A stretch of DNA of 64,000 bases, taken from positions 930,001 through 994,000 of the forward strand of contig JANHCV010000012.1 in the NCBI GenBank assembly GCA_025594325.1, given 5' to 3'. This document shows positions 53,649-63,405 of this stretch, piece after piece (within the stretch, counting starts at the first letter, position 1; each line of letters opens with the position of its first letter). Position numbers and translations under genes: made by a program. The notes beneath the pieces were generated by a model. It ran no database searches and had not been told where the DNA came from. It worked only from the letters and a program-made list of their open reading frames with translations. Origin of the DNA: Blastocladiella emersonii ATCC 22665. Lineage: Eukaryota; Blastocladiomycota; Blastocladiomycetes; Blastocladiales; Blastocladiaceae.

Positions 53649-53671
53649 CACGTGATAAATCGACGCGTCTC
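53649..53671 (+). promoter_or_regulatory. Bipartite element CACGTG-N8-ACGCGTCTC
   Basis: CACGTG (53649-53654), N8 ATAAATCG, ACGCGTCTC (53663-53671). It lies 550 bp upstream of the transporter start and about 90 bp beyond the stop of the large F-box/LRR gene, so its target is unclear. Confidence 0.45.
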
Positions 53672-53756
53672 ACAGCTGAACGAATGCGACCAAAACTGCT
53701 CGGACATTGGATAACAAGGAAAGAGTAGATTAGGTTACAGATAAAATCCAGGGGAC

Positions 53757-56174
53757 TTAATCCATGTCAGAGTCTTCTTCGAAAGGATCGCCGTCGCTCC
53801 CACTGTCCTCCTTGTAAACTAAATCGTCCAAGTCGGGTTCATCCGAGCCAGGTTCCTCTAAATCAGATTCACTAGGCTCGTACCGGGCAATCTCTAGCTT
53901 GGTGAGCGACTTTGGCCCGGCGTCTCGAATCGCTTGCCCGCCAACGTCAGGCGAAATATCCGTATCATTAAGCAGGAGCTCCCCGAGGGCAGGCGGCATG
54001 TGCTGGGCGAGAAAGTGTGCACCGTTGTCCGTGAGCTCAAAGTTACCACGGAGATCGAGAACTCGAAGCGTCGCAGGCAGGACTGGCGCAAGCATAGCAA
54101 TCGCATTGTCATTGACGAGCGTGGACCTCAGGCACAGCGACTCGAGGCGAGGTGGGATGTTCTGTGAAAGCACTTGTATCCCATGTGCACCAATTCGATT
54201 AAGTTTGAGGTCAAGGTGCCGAAGCGTACGTGGCAGTCGGCGAAAAAAGTAGGTTGCAGCATTATCACGCAGCCCTGCAGGCCCAACATCCAAGGACTCG
54301 AGGCCTGCAGGAAGGCTCTGCGCGATTAGTTTGGCGGATTTAGGCTCGCAGCAGTCAACGTTGGCTGCGAAGCTGAAGCTGCGCAGCGATGACGGGAGGG
54401 ACGCGAGAAGGGGACCTACACTTTCCCTTGATACACCCGCGCCGCCGAGGTCCAGTAAAAGCTCCTCAAGCGCCGGCGGTAGGTGGCGGGCGAGCGTGCG
54501 GGCTACTTTTTCTGTGATGCCGACGTTGCCCCCAAGATCGAGCACTCGAAGCGTCGCAGGCAAGGCGGGCGCGAGCATAGCGATTGCATCGTCCGTGACG
54601 AAATTCTTTCGCAAGGAAAGTGTCTCAAGGTGAGGCGGCATGCTCTGTGCCAGTGCTCGCAGTGCATGCGTGCCAAGTTGGTTGAACTCGAGATCAAGGT
54701 GGCGAAGCGTACGCGGCAGTCGCCGAAACAAGTAGGCGGCGGGACTATCGCGCAGGCCAGAGGACCCAAAGGCAAAGGATTCAAGGTCTGCGGGAAGGCT
54801 CCGCGCGAGCAAATGGACCGTTGCGGCCGCGCGGCAGCCAATGTTGGCCGAAAAGTTAAAGCTTTGCAGCGAAGCCGGAAGGGCATCAAACAGGTAGCGG
54901 AGACTGGTATTCGAAATGGACGTGCAATTGAGTCCCAGAGTCACAAGATTCGGCAGCATCGCGTCAGCAAGAGCACGGGCGGCGTTCGTCTGAAGCCTGG
55001 TCCAGCCCATGTCGAGCTCCTTGAGGGACGAAGGAAACGACCAGCGGACGGTTGTCTTCGGTTCCTCGAACTCGAGCATGTTATGGGGAAGGCTTAGACG
55101 TTCAAGGACGGGCGGGAGATGCTGGCAGATCGAAGAGAAGCCCAGAGCCGTGAGCTTGTTTCCCCCGAGGTCAAGCGACGTGACTGACAACGGAAGAGCA
55201 TTCACAATTTCGAGAACAATGTGATCACCGTATTCGTTGTGATTGATGCTGAGAGACTTGAGAGAGGGTGGCAGCCGCTGGAGGAACCGAGCTCCAAGGT
55301 GCGGATCCGCCAAGTTGCGTGAAAAGTCGAGATGCTCGAGATTGGGCGGCCACTGCCACGAGTCAAGCAAGTGTTCGTTGACAGCCTTGAGAATCCACGA
55401 GTGGCTGAGTGTAAGCGAAGTGAGCGTCGACGGGAAGCGGAAGCTGGCAAGGCGCTCGCAGTCAATCGTACTGCCCTCCAGGTCAAGCGAGCTAAGCGCC
55501 TGTAGCGGACTCGCCATGGCGGCGTTGAGAATTTCGATCCCGGCTATAGTGACGGGCTGGTAACGCAAAGCGAGCGCCGTCAGCGTGCCCGTCGCAATTG
55601 CGCGAGCGGCAGACTTTATCCCCAACCCGGTTGGAATGCGGCCGAACGAATCCTATTCGGTACATGTCGCAAACCACAGCGTGAGTTGTCAAAGTAGAGC
55701 TCCTGAAACCACTAACAAATTCCATACCGCTCCATAGCAGTATCGCTTGTGATGCTCGGGGTGAGGGAAGCCCAGCGCGGCACGCGCCAAGTCGTCGCAC
55801 TCGCCTGGGCGGACCATGGGAAGCGGAGGGCCAAAGTCGCGAAGCCAGTCGAGCGTCCGCAGCGGGAGTGCGCAAAGCATCTGGTTCGAGTACCGAACAG
55901 GGACGCCGTTTGCGACGAGTTTGTTCAGTAGCGCGACGTGGCCTGCCTGCAGGGCGTGCTCCACAGTGTGGAAGCTTGAGTGGCGCAAGATGGCCCTGTG
56001 AGCACGCGGGATAAGGCTAGCGTGTGCAACGTGGGCGATTTGCAGGAAGCCGTCCAGGTCATCACGGTCGAGCGACCAGACTGCGTAGCAGAGAACGCGG
56101 TCTATGACCTCGGGGGTGTTGAGAGCAGCTCGCCTCGTCCTTTGCATCAGCTTCATGGGAGGTTTCGTTGACAT
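53757..56174 (-). CDS. Large F-box-like/LRR protein
   Basis: A 780-aa protein from exons 56174..55728 and 55652..53757 (75-nt intron, GTATGG...GAATAG, phase 0, at the family's module boundary). Exon 1: MSTKPPMKLMQRTRRAALN, VIDRVLCYAVWSLDRDDL, PRAHRAILRHSSF. Exon 2 has about 18 leucine-rich repeats of the LPxxLxxLxLxxNxLxxxG type. Two consecutive blocks of about 145 residues are duplicates: SLQSFNFSANIGCRAA ... ELLLDLGGAGVS and SLRSFSFAANVDCCEP ... ELLLNDTDIS. The C-terminus is a run of Asp/Glu. An in-frame ATG at 56240 is possible. GTTGCGCCAC-T-CACGTG lies upstream at 56404-56420. Confidence 0.75.
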
Positions 56175-56403
56175 GGCAGGAGGGAGAAGGAAGGAGGACG
56201 AGGCCTCGAGGGCGGCGAACAACGCCCGGCGGCGCCGCACGAGAACGCCGAACCATGGTCATGTGAGTGGCGCTCGGAACGTGGAACGCGTTTCCCGGGC
56301 TGATCGTCAGGCTGATCACCAAGTTAATCGTCAGGCTCTAAGTTAGTGGTTTTGATGCTTCCGCGACAGGCCGCAGCCGCCTGGCTTGGATTGCGAAGGT
56401 TGC

Positions 56404-56420
56404 GTTGCGCCACTCACGTG
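56404..56420 (+). promoter_or_regulatory. GTTGCGCCAC-CACGTG composite motif
   Basis: GTTGCGCCAC (56404-56413), T, CACGTG (56415-56420), 230 bp upstream of the large F-box/LRR start; ACGCGTCCG follows at about 56440. Same composite as at 50147. Confidence 0.5.
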
Positions 56421-56699
56421 AAAGTGCGGGATATGAACAACGCGTCCGCGTCCAGTCCAGCCGTGAAAGGGGACCCACTTTTCCACTCCTGAAATCATTT
56501 GGAAGGCAGTTCTTATCCTCGCTCTCGCAATGACGCGCTTAAAAGTCGACAACTTTCAATTTGTTTGAGGTGTTGGCCCTCGCTTCAGCCAAGTTTGCTC
56601 AGCGTTCCAGCAACAATTAGAGTCAGGAATGTGCATGAGGAAAGATTGAGCAAAACAAAAACAACAAGGCATCATCAAGTCACGGCCGCAACCTCCAGC

Positions 56700-58431
56700 T
56701 CACGCCGTGTCCTCCAAAGCCGCGCTTAAATCAACGTCAAAGTCGGTGGCAGAGTCGTCCTGCTCCGAACCCGAATCTGAATCCAATACAGAGCTTGATT
56801 CCGTGAGATCTTCAACGAGTCCACGGTCCGGGTCTGCTTCAGCCAAGCGACGCTGCAGCCGTTCCGCGCGGCGGTATGTAGCACTGGAGTTGTAAATATC
56901 ATGAAGACCGTACCAACAAGCAAACCGGAGCATCTCCTTAGCTAGGCGCATTGACTTGTCGTCCGATCCTTTGAGGGCGTAGGAAAGCACTGCGGCAGGA
57001 TCGATGTGTGAGTAGCCGACGAAGGAGCAGCTACACGAAAAGGCGTACCGTGTGCAAAACCGCTCGTGAAGCCGTTTTGACCTAACTTGTAGACAAACAA
57101 GTTTGCAGCGCCGGTATAATTCCTGTAAGCTTCCGGGTCGTAGAGCACACAGTGGAAGTTGTTCTCGTCAAGAAGCCCAGCGTAGAAAAACTCGGCCACG
57201 AAGTCCTCGTTAGGATCGGTCCTGTTCACAAACAAGTCAAAGACCGCTGTACGGAGCAGTTCTGGGTCATCTCCATCCCAGTCAGCAAGATTGCGCTGCG
57301 CTTTGGAAAAACTGACCTTGTCGAAGTGTCTGAAAACGGTCATGAAGAGCTCGGGTGATGGGTCGGTGAGCGTGAGGCAGCGGAAGGCACAGCTTTGGGT
57401 CCTCGGATCGCTCTTGTCCCAGCCGCTTGCGGAGAGCCATGAATAAATGCGAGTCACACCCTCGTCAGTGACGGGCGCGTGCTTGAAGTAGCTGTGCTCA
57501 AAGTCACCACCCAAGCCGTTTCCGAGAAACAGAAGAAGATTGACCAGCCGGTCTCCATCCAGACCGTATCGCGGGTCCGACAAAAGCTGGAGAGAATCGG
57601 CGTTCCACGTCTTGATCGAAAAGGCCGCCCCGAACTCGAGAAGTGTCGGACACGACGAAGTATTGGCACCGTATTTGCCGCAATTCGTATCGTCACCAAA
57701 AGGCAGCTCGCAGAAGTCGAATACGAGATGACCGAGCTGCTTCCACTGGGCTGGCTGAAGTGGAGTCGATATGAGCTCGGGAACGTTGTCTTGAACCAGG
57801 TCCAAGAGTCGGCGAAGCGAGCGCAGGTCATGGACTGACGTGAGAAACACGAAAAGTGTCATAATAGCGAGGAGCGGAGATCTTGCAGTGGCGGCGCCTC
57901 GAGGTCCAGACTGGTTGAGTCGTGCAGGAGAGAATTGAGCTTGCCGTGAAAACGCGTGGCCGAGAACGGAGTTCCAAGTCCGCTGGCAGCGCGGCGTACG
58001 AGATGGGCGATGAAAGATGGCGAAATGTTGTGCGACAGGTGAGGCGGCCCGTTGCTATCTTGGCAACGGTCGTGCAAGCAAGTGAGCGCTTCCATGAGTG
58101 AACAACGAGTCTCCGAGTCGGAATCCGTAGCAACTTTGGTCGAAAAGTTGAGGTGGGAGCTATGAGCTGGGTCAGGGACCTCGCCTTCGCCGTAATCGAG
58201 ATCTTCGCTTGACGCGGATTTGGCGTCACTACTGCACCCGTCTCGTGCAGTATAAGCGGTCGTGCGGGCACCCAAGAGAGCGCGGAATCCCCAATGGATG
58301 GTGACGGGAGCATCTGAAGCGGCCTGGTACAGCGCGCGAGAGGCTGCGGGAACAACGGCGCGCGACTTGGCGAGCTGGAGGACCGCGGCGCCCATGGACG
58401 TGTGCGCGATCGCGTCAAGGCTAAGTTGCAT
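56700..58431 (-). CDS. PAASR-motif family protein (possible frameshift)
   Basis: From ATG 58431: MQLSLDAIAHTSMGAAVLQL, VVPAASRALYQAASDAPVTI, then an acidic-Ser region. At about 57860-57870 the frame moves from DLRSSLL to AIMTLFVFLTSVHDLRSLRR. No intron of the usual size bridges it, so this is a frameshift or an unrecognised splice. A 59-nt intron (56990..57048, GTACGC...CCGCAG) then joins SGFAH to VLSYALKGSDDKSMRLAK. The C-terminus is acidic (DSDSGSEQDDSATDFDVD). No known domain recognised. The gene at 45191-46966 is a broken paralogue with collinear motifs. CACGTG (58532) and ACGCGTCTC (58558-58566) lie upstream, without the 8-bp spacing. Confidence 0.5.
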
Positions 58432-58988
58432 GGTGTCCCGCGTTTTAATTGCAAGTTTACGTGTGCATTTGAGGGGGACAAGAAGAGGAAACGGCGCCGT
58501 TGACGTGAACGCGCGCGAACTTGCGGCTGCTCACGTGCGCGGCCATGAGGTGGCGCGACGCGTCTCGCGTCCCGCGCGTGCGACGCCGCGCACCGCACGC
58601 TGCCGAGGACGATTCCAACGCCAACCTGACGCTTGCATGCCGCTTCGTTCGGTCGTTCCGAGTTGCAGAATGCGTTGTCGCGTATAGATCGGACGATGAC
58701 CGCGCGCTTTGACAGTCGAAGTTGACGGTCGTATCGCCTGGCGCCCATTTTCACTTCGCGCCGACCTGAGGAAGTGCTACGGGCGACTTGCGTCTCGACA
58801 CTGCGCGTACGATCCATCTCGCAAGCGCTGAGCTGGTCGGCGTGTTCTCCACCCCGAGGCGCGGAATGTGGGCTGCGGGACAGGCTGCGTTCAATCATGT
58901 GATGTGAATCGCAACACGTCCTGCATCCCTCCTTTGCTCTCAACCACCTTGGCCACATCAACCAACAAGTATATCCACCCACCCTCAC
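58432..58988. other. Upstream region of the PAASR gene and 3' flank of the nucleoporin gene
   Basis: About 560 bp with CACGTG at 58532-58537 and ACGCGTCTC at 58558-58566 (20-bp gap). No gene supported. Confidence 0.4.
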
Positions 58989-61988
58989 TCAATCACGCAC
59001 CTCCATCCGCTCGACCCCCGCAACTACCTGTTCCACCGCGCCGACCTGCGCCTCGATCTCGCGAATCGCTGCAAGCTGCCGCTCAAGCACCCGCGCAATC
59101 CGCATTTCCTGCTCCTCGCCGACCCTGGCCTCCGCCGCGGCCTCAGCCCGCGCGTCCGCATCTTCCAGCAGCTTCTCGCGGAACCGCACCAGCTTCACCT
59201 TCCGCTCCGCGAGCCCCGTCGCCGCGCGCGCCGCACGGAGCAGCTCGCGGTGAAACTCGCGCTCGTCGCGGGACAGCGCGTCCGGGTGGGTCGCGTCGTA
59301 GAAGAGCTGGAGGAGGGCGTCGGCGCGCTGTGTCGCGTCGTTGACCGCGCGGTCGGCCGCGTCCACCGCTTGCTGGAGCGGGCGCGGCGCGAAGGCGATG
59401 GTGCGGACGAGGTGTTCCGCGGCATCCGCCTTGGCGGCGTGCCGCGCGAGGGCCGCGTCGAGGGCGACCTTGAGCGCGGTCAGGGCGCGCGCGGCGCGCG
59501 CGAGCCGGTCGTGTTCCGCCAGGAGGTACGCGAGCTGGTCCTCGGAGACGCCGAGCGCGGGCTCGTGGAGCGCCGGGATCGAGACGACCGGGAAGGCGGT
59601 GGGCAGGTCGCTGAGCGGGAGGGACAGCGGGGTTTCGGCGAGGGCGCCGGGCGGCGCGGTGGCGGTCTCGCCGGTGGTGGCGTCGGGCTCGGCGTCGTCG
59701 TCGTCGTCGCACAGGTACACGAGCGGCGCAGCCGCCGCGTCGGTGCGCGTCAGGACGACCGTCGAGTGCGTGAGCAGCGTGTCGGCGGTCGCGACGAACC
59801 CGATGACGACGTTCTCGGCGCGCGGCGGGGCAGCAGCCGCGTCGCCGCCGAGGCGCGCAAACGACGCGCCAAACTCGTTCTTTGGGGCGACCAAAGCGGT
59901 GGCGGGCATGACGGTGGTGATGACGTGCTTGACAATCGGGGCAGCGCCGGGCCGGACCCGGACGAGATGCACGCCCTCGTTGTGCGCGACGAGGACCTGC
60001 TCGGCGGCGGCCGCGGGGACGATGGCGTCGGGGAGGAACCGCAGGTACGCCTGCGTCGGGAACTCAATCGAGTCGAGGACGAACGCCGCAACACCTTCCA
60101 CCTCCACCTCCTCGCCTTCCGCCTCGGGCGGCCCAACGACCCACACGGCGCGGTTCGACTCGACAACGAGCCCGCCCCAGCGCGGGAGCGCCGCGTCGAG
60201 GGCGAGCACGTCAACGATCCCGGCCTTCTTCTGTGTCGGGTTGCCGTTGTATGCGAGGAACAGGGCGGGCAGGGGCGTGGCGTCGTCGTCGGTGCCGGCG
60301 GGCATGGTGAGCGCGGTGCAGACATCGGTGCACGTCACGTCGAGGTGGTGCACGGCCCACGACTCGGGCGCGTCGTCGCCGTCGAGGACGAGCGGCTGCG
60401 CGAGGGCGCGGACCGAGGGGTACACGGGCGACTCGAAGACGAGCTCGATGTCGGCGTCAGTCGGCTCGATGGGGAAGTGCACGTCAACTTCGTCAACCTC
60501 CTCGTCGGCGTCGGGGAGCAGGCGGAACTCGTCGGCGATCTGCGCGTCGATATGGCCGAGGAACCGGCGCAGGGCAACGTAGCCATGACTCCCGACCGCG
60601 AAATTGGCGAGCGACGCGACCATGTGCTTGTACACGAGCAAAGACACCGCACCCGTCGCGGGGAGGACGGGGCAGACGACGCGGACGGTCCCGTCGCGCA
60701 TCGCCGCGTACACGGTGTACGGCGCCCAGACGTGCGCGGGGTCGGGCGAGGCGACGCCGAACGCAAACGCGACGGGCTGCGCGCACTGCTTCATGGGGTC
60801 GAGCGGGTTGCGCGCGGCGCGGACCTGGTCGGCATCCAGCAGGTAGTCGGTGTGGAACGGGTGCTCGACCGACTGCGCGACATCGTAGCTGCGCAGCGTG
60901 CCGTCGGCCGAGAGCACGGCCAGGTCCGAGTGCTGCTTGCTCGCCGGGTGCCACGCGGTCTGCAGGAGCGGCGCGGCGCCCAGGTCAAAGTCGGACGCGC
61001 CGAGCTCGAAGCCCTCGGCGTGCAGGACGGGCGGCGCCGTGTCGCCGTGCGAGGCGAGCCCGCCGCCGCTGCCGCTGCCCGCCGCGGACGACGGCGCGCG
61101 CGACGTGACCGAGTGCGAGTACGAGATGGATGGGCGGCTGCTGCGCGAGCCGAAGAGCGTGGACGTGGACCCGCGGTGGTGGGCCGACGCGGGCGCGTGG
61201 GACAGCTTGCCGAGCCCGTTCTTGAAGTGCACGACGAAGACGCGGCGGTGGCCGAGGACCGACAGCAGGCGGCCGTCGCCGTTGAACTGCAGCTGGATGA
61301 CTTCAAAGTCGATGGGCCCGCAGTTAAGGTCGACGCGCTATCGGGGGAGGTGTCAGCCATGGTCGCACGGCGCTGGGAACGGGCAAAGGCATACCCAGTA
61401 AGGACACCCGCGCTCGAACGCGGTCGCCACATCCATCTCGTGCGCGTCCTCGGGGATCGTGTCCGCGACGCGCTTGACGACGCGCAGGTCAACGACGCGC
61501 AGCTCGCGGTCCACGATGACGGCGAGGGCGTGCCCGTGCATCGCCAGGATGTTGCGCACGGGCGCGTCCGCGAACTCGTCTTCGTCGACGACCGCGCTGT
61601 TGTCCGTCGTCAGGTCGTCGGGCAGCAGCTTCGAAGCGCCGCCGAACACGGACGCGCGCGGGTTGAAGGAGGACGCCGAGGCGGAGAAACTCTGGCGCGT
61701 AGCCGAACTGAGCACGCTCGTGTTCCCGCCGAGGCCGGACGACAGGCCGAACGAGAAGTTGGGGTCGACGACGGAGGCTGGCGCCGCGTCGCCCGCGGGG
61801 GACGAGCCGTTGCCGCTGCCGCGGAAGATCGGATGGTGCTTGAGGTACATGTGCCACAGCGGCGCGGCGGCGGGGTGCACGGCCGATGAAGCCGCAGGCG
61901 CAGGGGCCGCGAGGGGCTCGACCGTGGACGCCGGGGCAGCGGCCGGCGCGGCGGCGGCAGGCGCGCGGAAGACGGGGAACGGATGCAT
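58989..61988 (-). CDS. Nucleoporin of the Nup82/Nup88 family
   Basis: A 980-aa protein from exons 61988..61395 and 61337..58989 (57-nt intron, GTATGC...GATAG, phase 0, joining GCPYW to RVDLNCGPIDFEVIQLQFN). An Ala/Pro-rich N-terminus leads into a beta-propeller. The stretch LLQTAWHPASKQHSDLAVLS followed by ADGTLRSYDV is the Nup82/88 signature, and VLGHRRVFVVHFKNG is a propeller strand. The C-terminal 250 residues are coiled coil (LARAARALTALKVALDAALA ... RQLAAIREIEAQVGAVEQVV), the part that binds Nup159/Nsp1-type partners. Predicted role: cytoplasmic face of the nuclear pore in mRNA export. Longer than yeast or human homologues, mainly by low-complexity inserts. Confidence 0.78.
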
Positions 61989-62305
61989 GGTGGTAGAGCG
62001 GCGCGTTGCAGGCAGTGAGGGGGACGCTGGCCTGGCGCACGCTTCCGCGGTCGGCTGTCGGGCTGACGGGGCGATGTGCGACGCGACGACGACGGCGAGG
62101 GCAAAAAAAAATCTCAAGGCAACCTGTCCCCACGCGACGGGTCAGCTGACGCGGGGTGACCTCAATCCACACGAAGCGACCCCGCGCGCCCCACCCTGCC
62201 ACCGCGCTGCCGCGCCGTGCGTGCCGCCGTCGTTGCGCGGCGCTTGCCCTGATCCCGAGGTTGACCGCACGCACGCCCGTCAGTCCATTCAAAAACCCGC
62301 CAACC

Positions 62306-63267
62306 ATGAAGCGCGTATGTGTGTCGTCCGCACACCCCACCGGCCCGCCGACCAAATCCCTGACGCCTCACCCCGCGATGACCTACCCTAGTCGTACAAC
62401 AACCGCAACGAGGGCCCGACGTCGCGCGACCAGCAGTCGAAGCGTGCGAAGCCGGACGCGGCGGTTCTGGCGACGAGCCCGATGATCTTCGTGGGCCAGC
62501 TGCCGTTCACGGCGACGCAGGCGGCGCTGTCGGAGCTGTTCGGCCAGCACGGCACGGTCAAGAACCTGCGCATGGTGCGCAAGTCGCTGCGCCGCGAGGG
62601 CAAGGTCAAGCACCTGTTCACGGGCGTGTGTTTCGTGACGTACGCGAGTGCGGCCGAGGCCGATGCGGCCGCCAAGGCGCTGGCGGGCACCGAGTACGAG
62701 GGCCGCAAGCTGCGGTCCGACAAGGCGCCGCCCGGCCACGAGGCCGGCATGTCGCACAAGCCGCGCGACCCGACGGGCGCGCCCTCCAAGACGCTGTTTG
62801 TGGCCAACCTCCCCTACAACTTTGACAAGGAGGTGCTCGAGGGCATGTTCGCCAAGCAGCGCGGGTTCGAGACGGTGCGCGCCACGCCCGACTCGATCGC
62901 CAAGGGGTTCGGGTACGTGCAGTTCGAGGACGTGGACGCGGCCGTCGCTGCCGTCAAGGCCATGAACGGCACCATGTTCCGCGCCCGCCCGATCCGCCTC
63001 GACTACGCCAACTCGTCGCAGCTCGCCAACGTCAAGTCCAACGACCCCGCCAAGCAGAAGAAGGCGCTGGAGGCCGCCAAGGCCCACGCCGCCGAGAACG
63101 GCGAGGTCGTGGTTGCCGCGCCCGCCTCGAAGAAGAAGGCCGCTGCTGCCAAGGCGGCGCCCGTCCAGGTCAGCGACGACGACGACTCGGACGCGTCCGA
63201 CGACTCCGAGGAGGAGGAGGACAACTCGGAGGACTCGGATTCCGACGAGGACTCGGACGACGAGTAG
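62306..63267 (+). CDS. Two-RRM RNA-binding protein, probably nucleolar (RBM34/Nop12-like)
   Basis: A 294-aa protein. Exon 1 is only nine bases (ATG AAG CGC, 62306..62314); a 77-nt intron (GTATGT...CCCTAG) leads to exon 2 at 62392. RRM1 has RNP2 IFVGQLPF and RNP1 FTGVCFVTYA; RRM2 has RNP2 LFVANLPY and RNP1 KGFGYVQF. The C-terminus is a Lys/Ala stretch followed by a long Asp/Ser/Glu run, typical of nucleolar proteins in ribosome assembly. The order and spacing of RRMs fit RBM34/Nop12 best, but nucleolin-like proteins are an alternative. Confidence 0.85.
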
Positions 63268-63405
63268 GTGTAGTCGGTCGGTCCCGCTGCTTAGTACTAG
63301 TTTCCCTTTTGTGTATATACACGGCACTCGCTTATAGCCCCCTCCACGACGATGACGGCGACGCAAAAACTAGTTGTGTGTATTCTCTCTCTCGCACCCA
63401 CGCCC

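Noticed and set aside
59250-61889. An 879-codon open frame on the plus strand
   Set aside because: Antisense to the Nup82/88-like gene; composition is Arg/Gly/Val-biased as expected from the complement of high-GC codons, with no domain.
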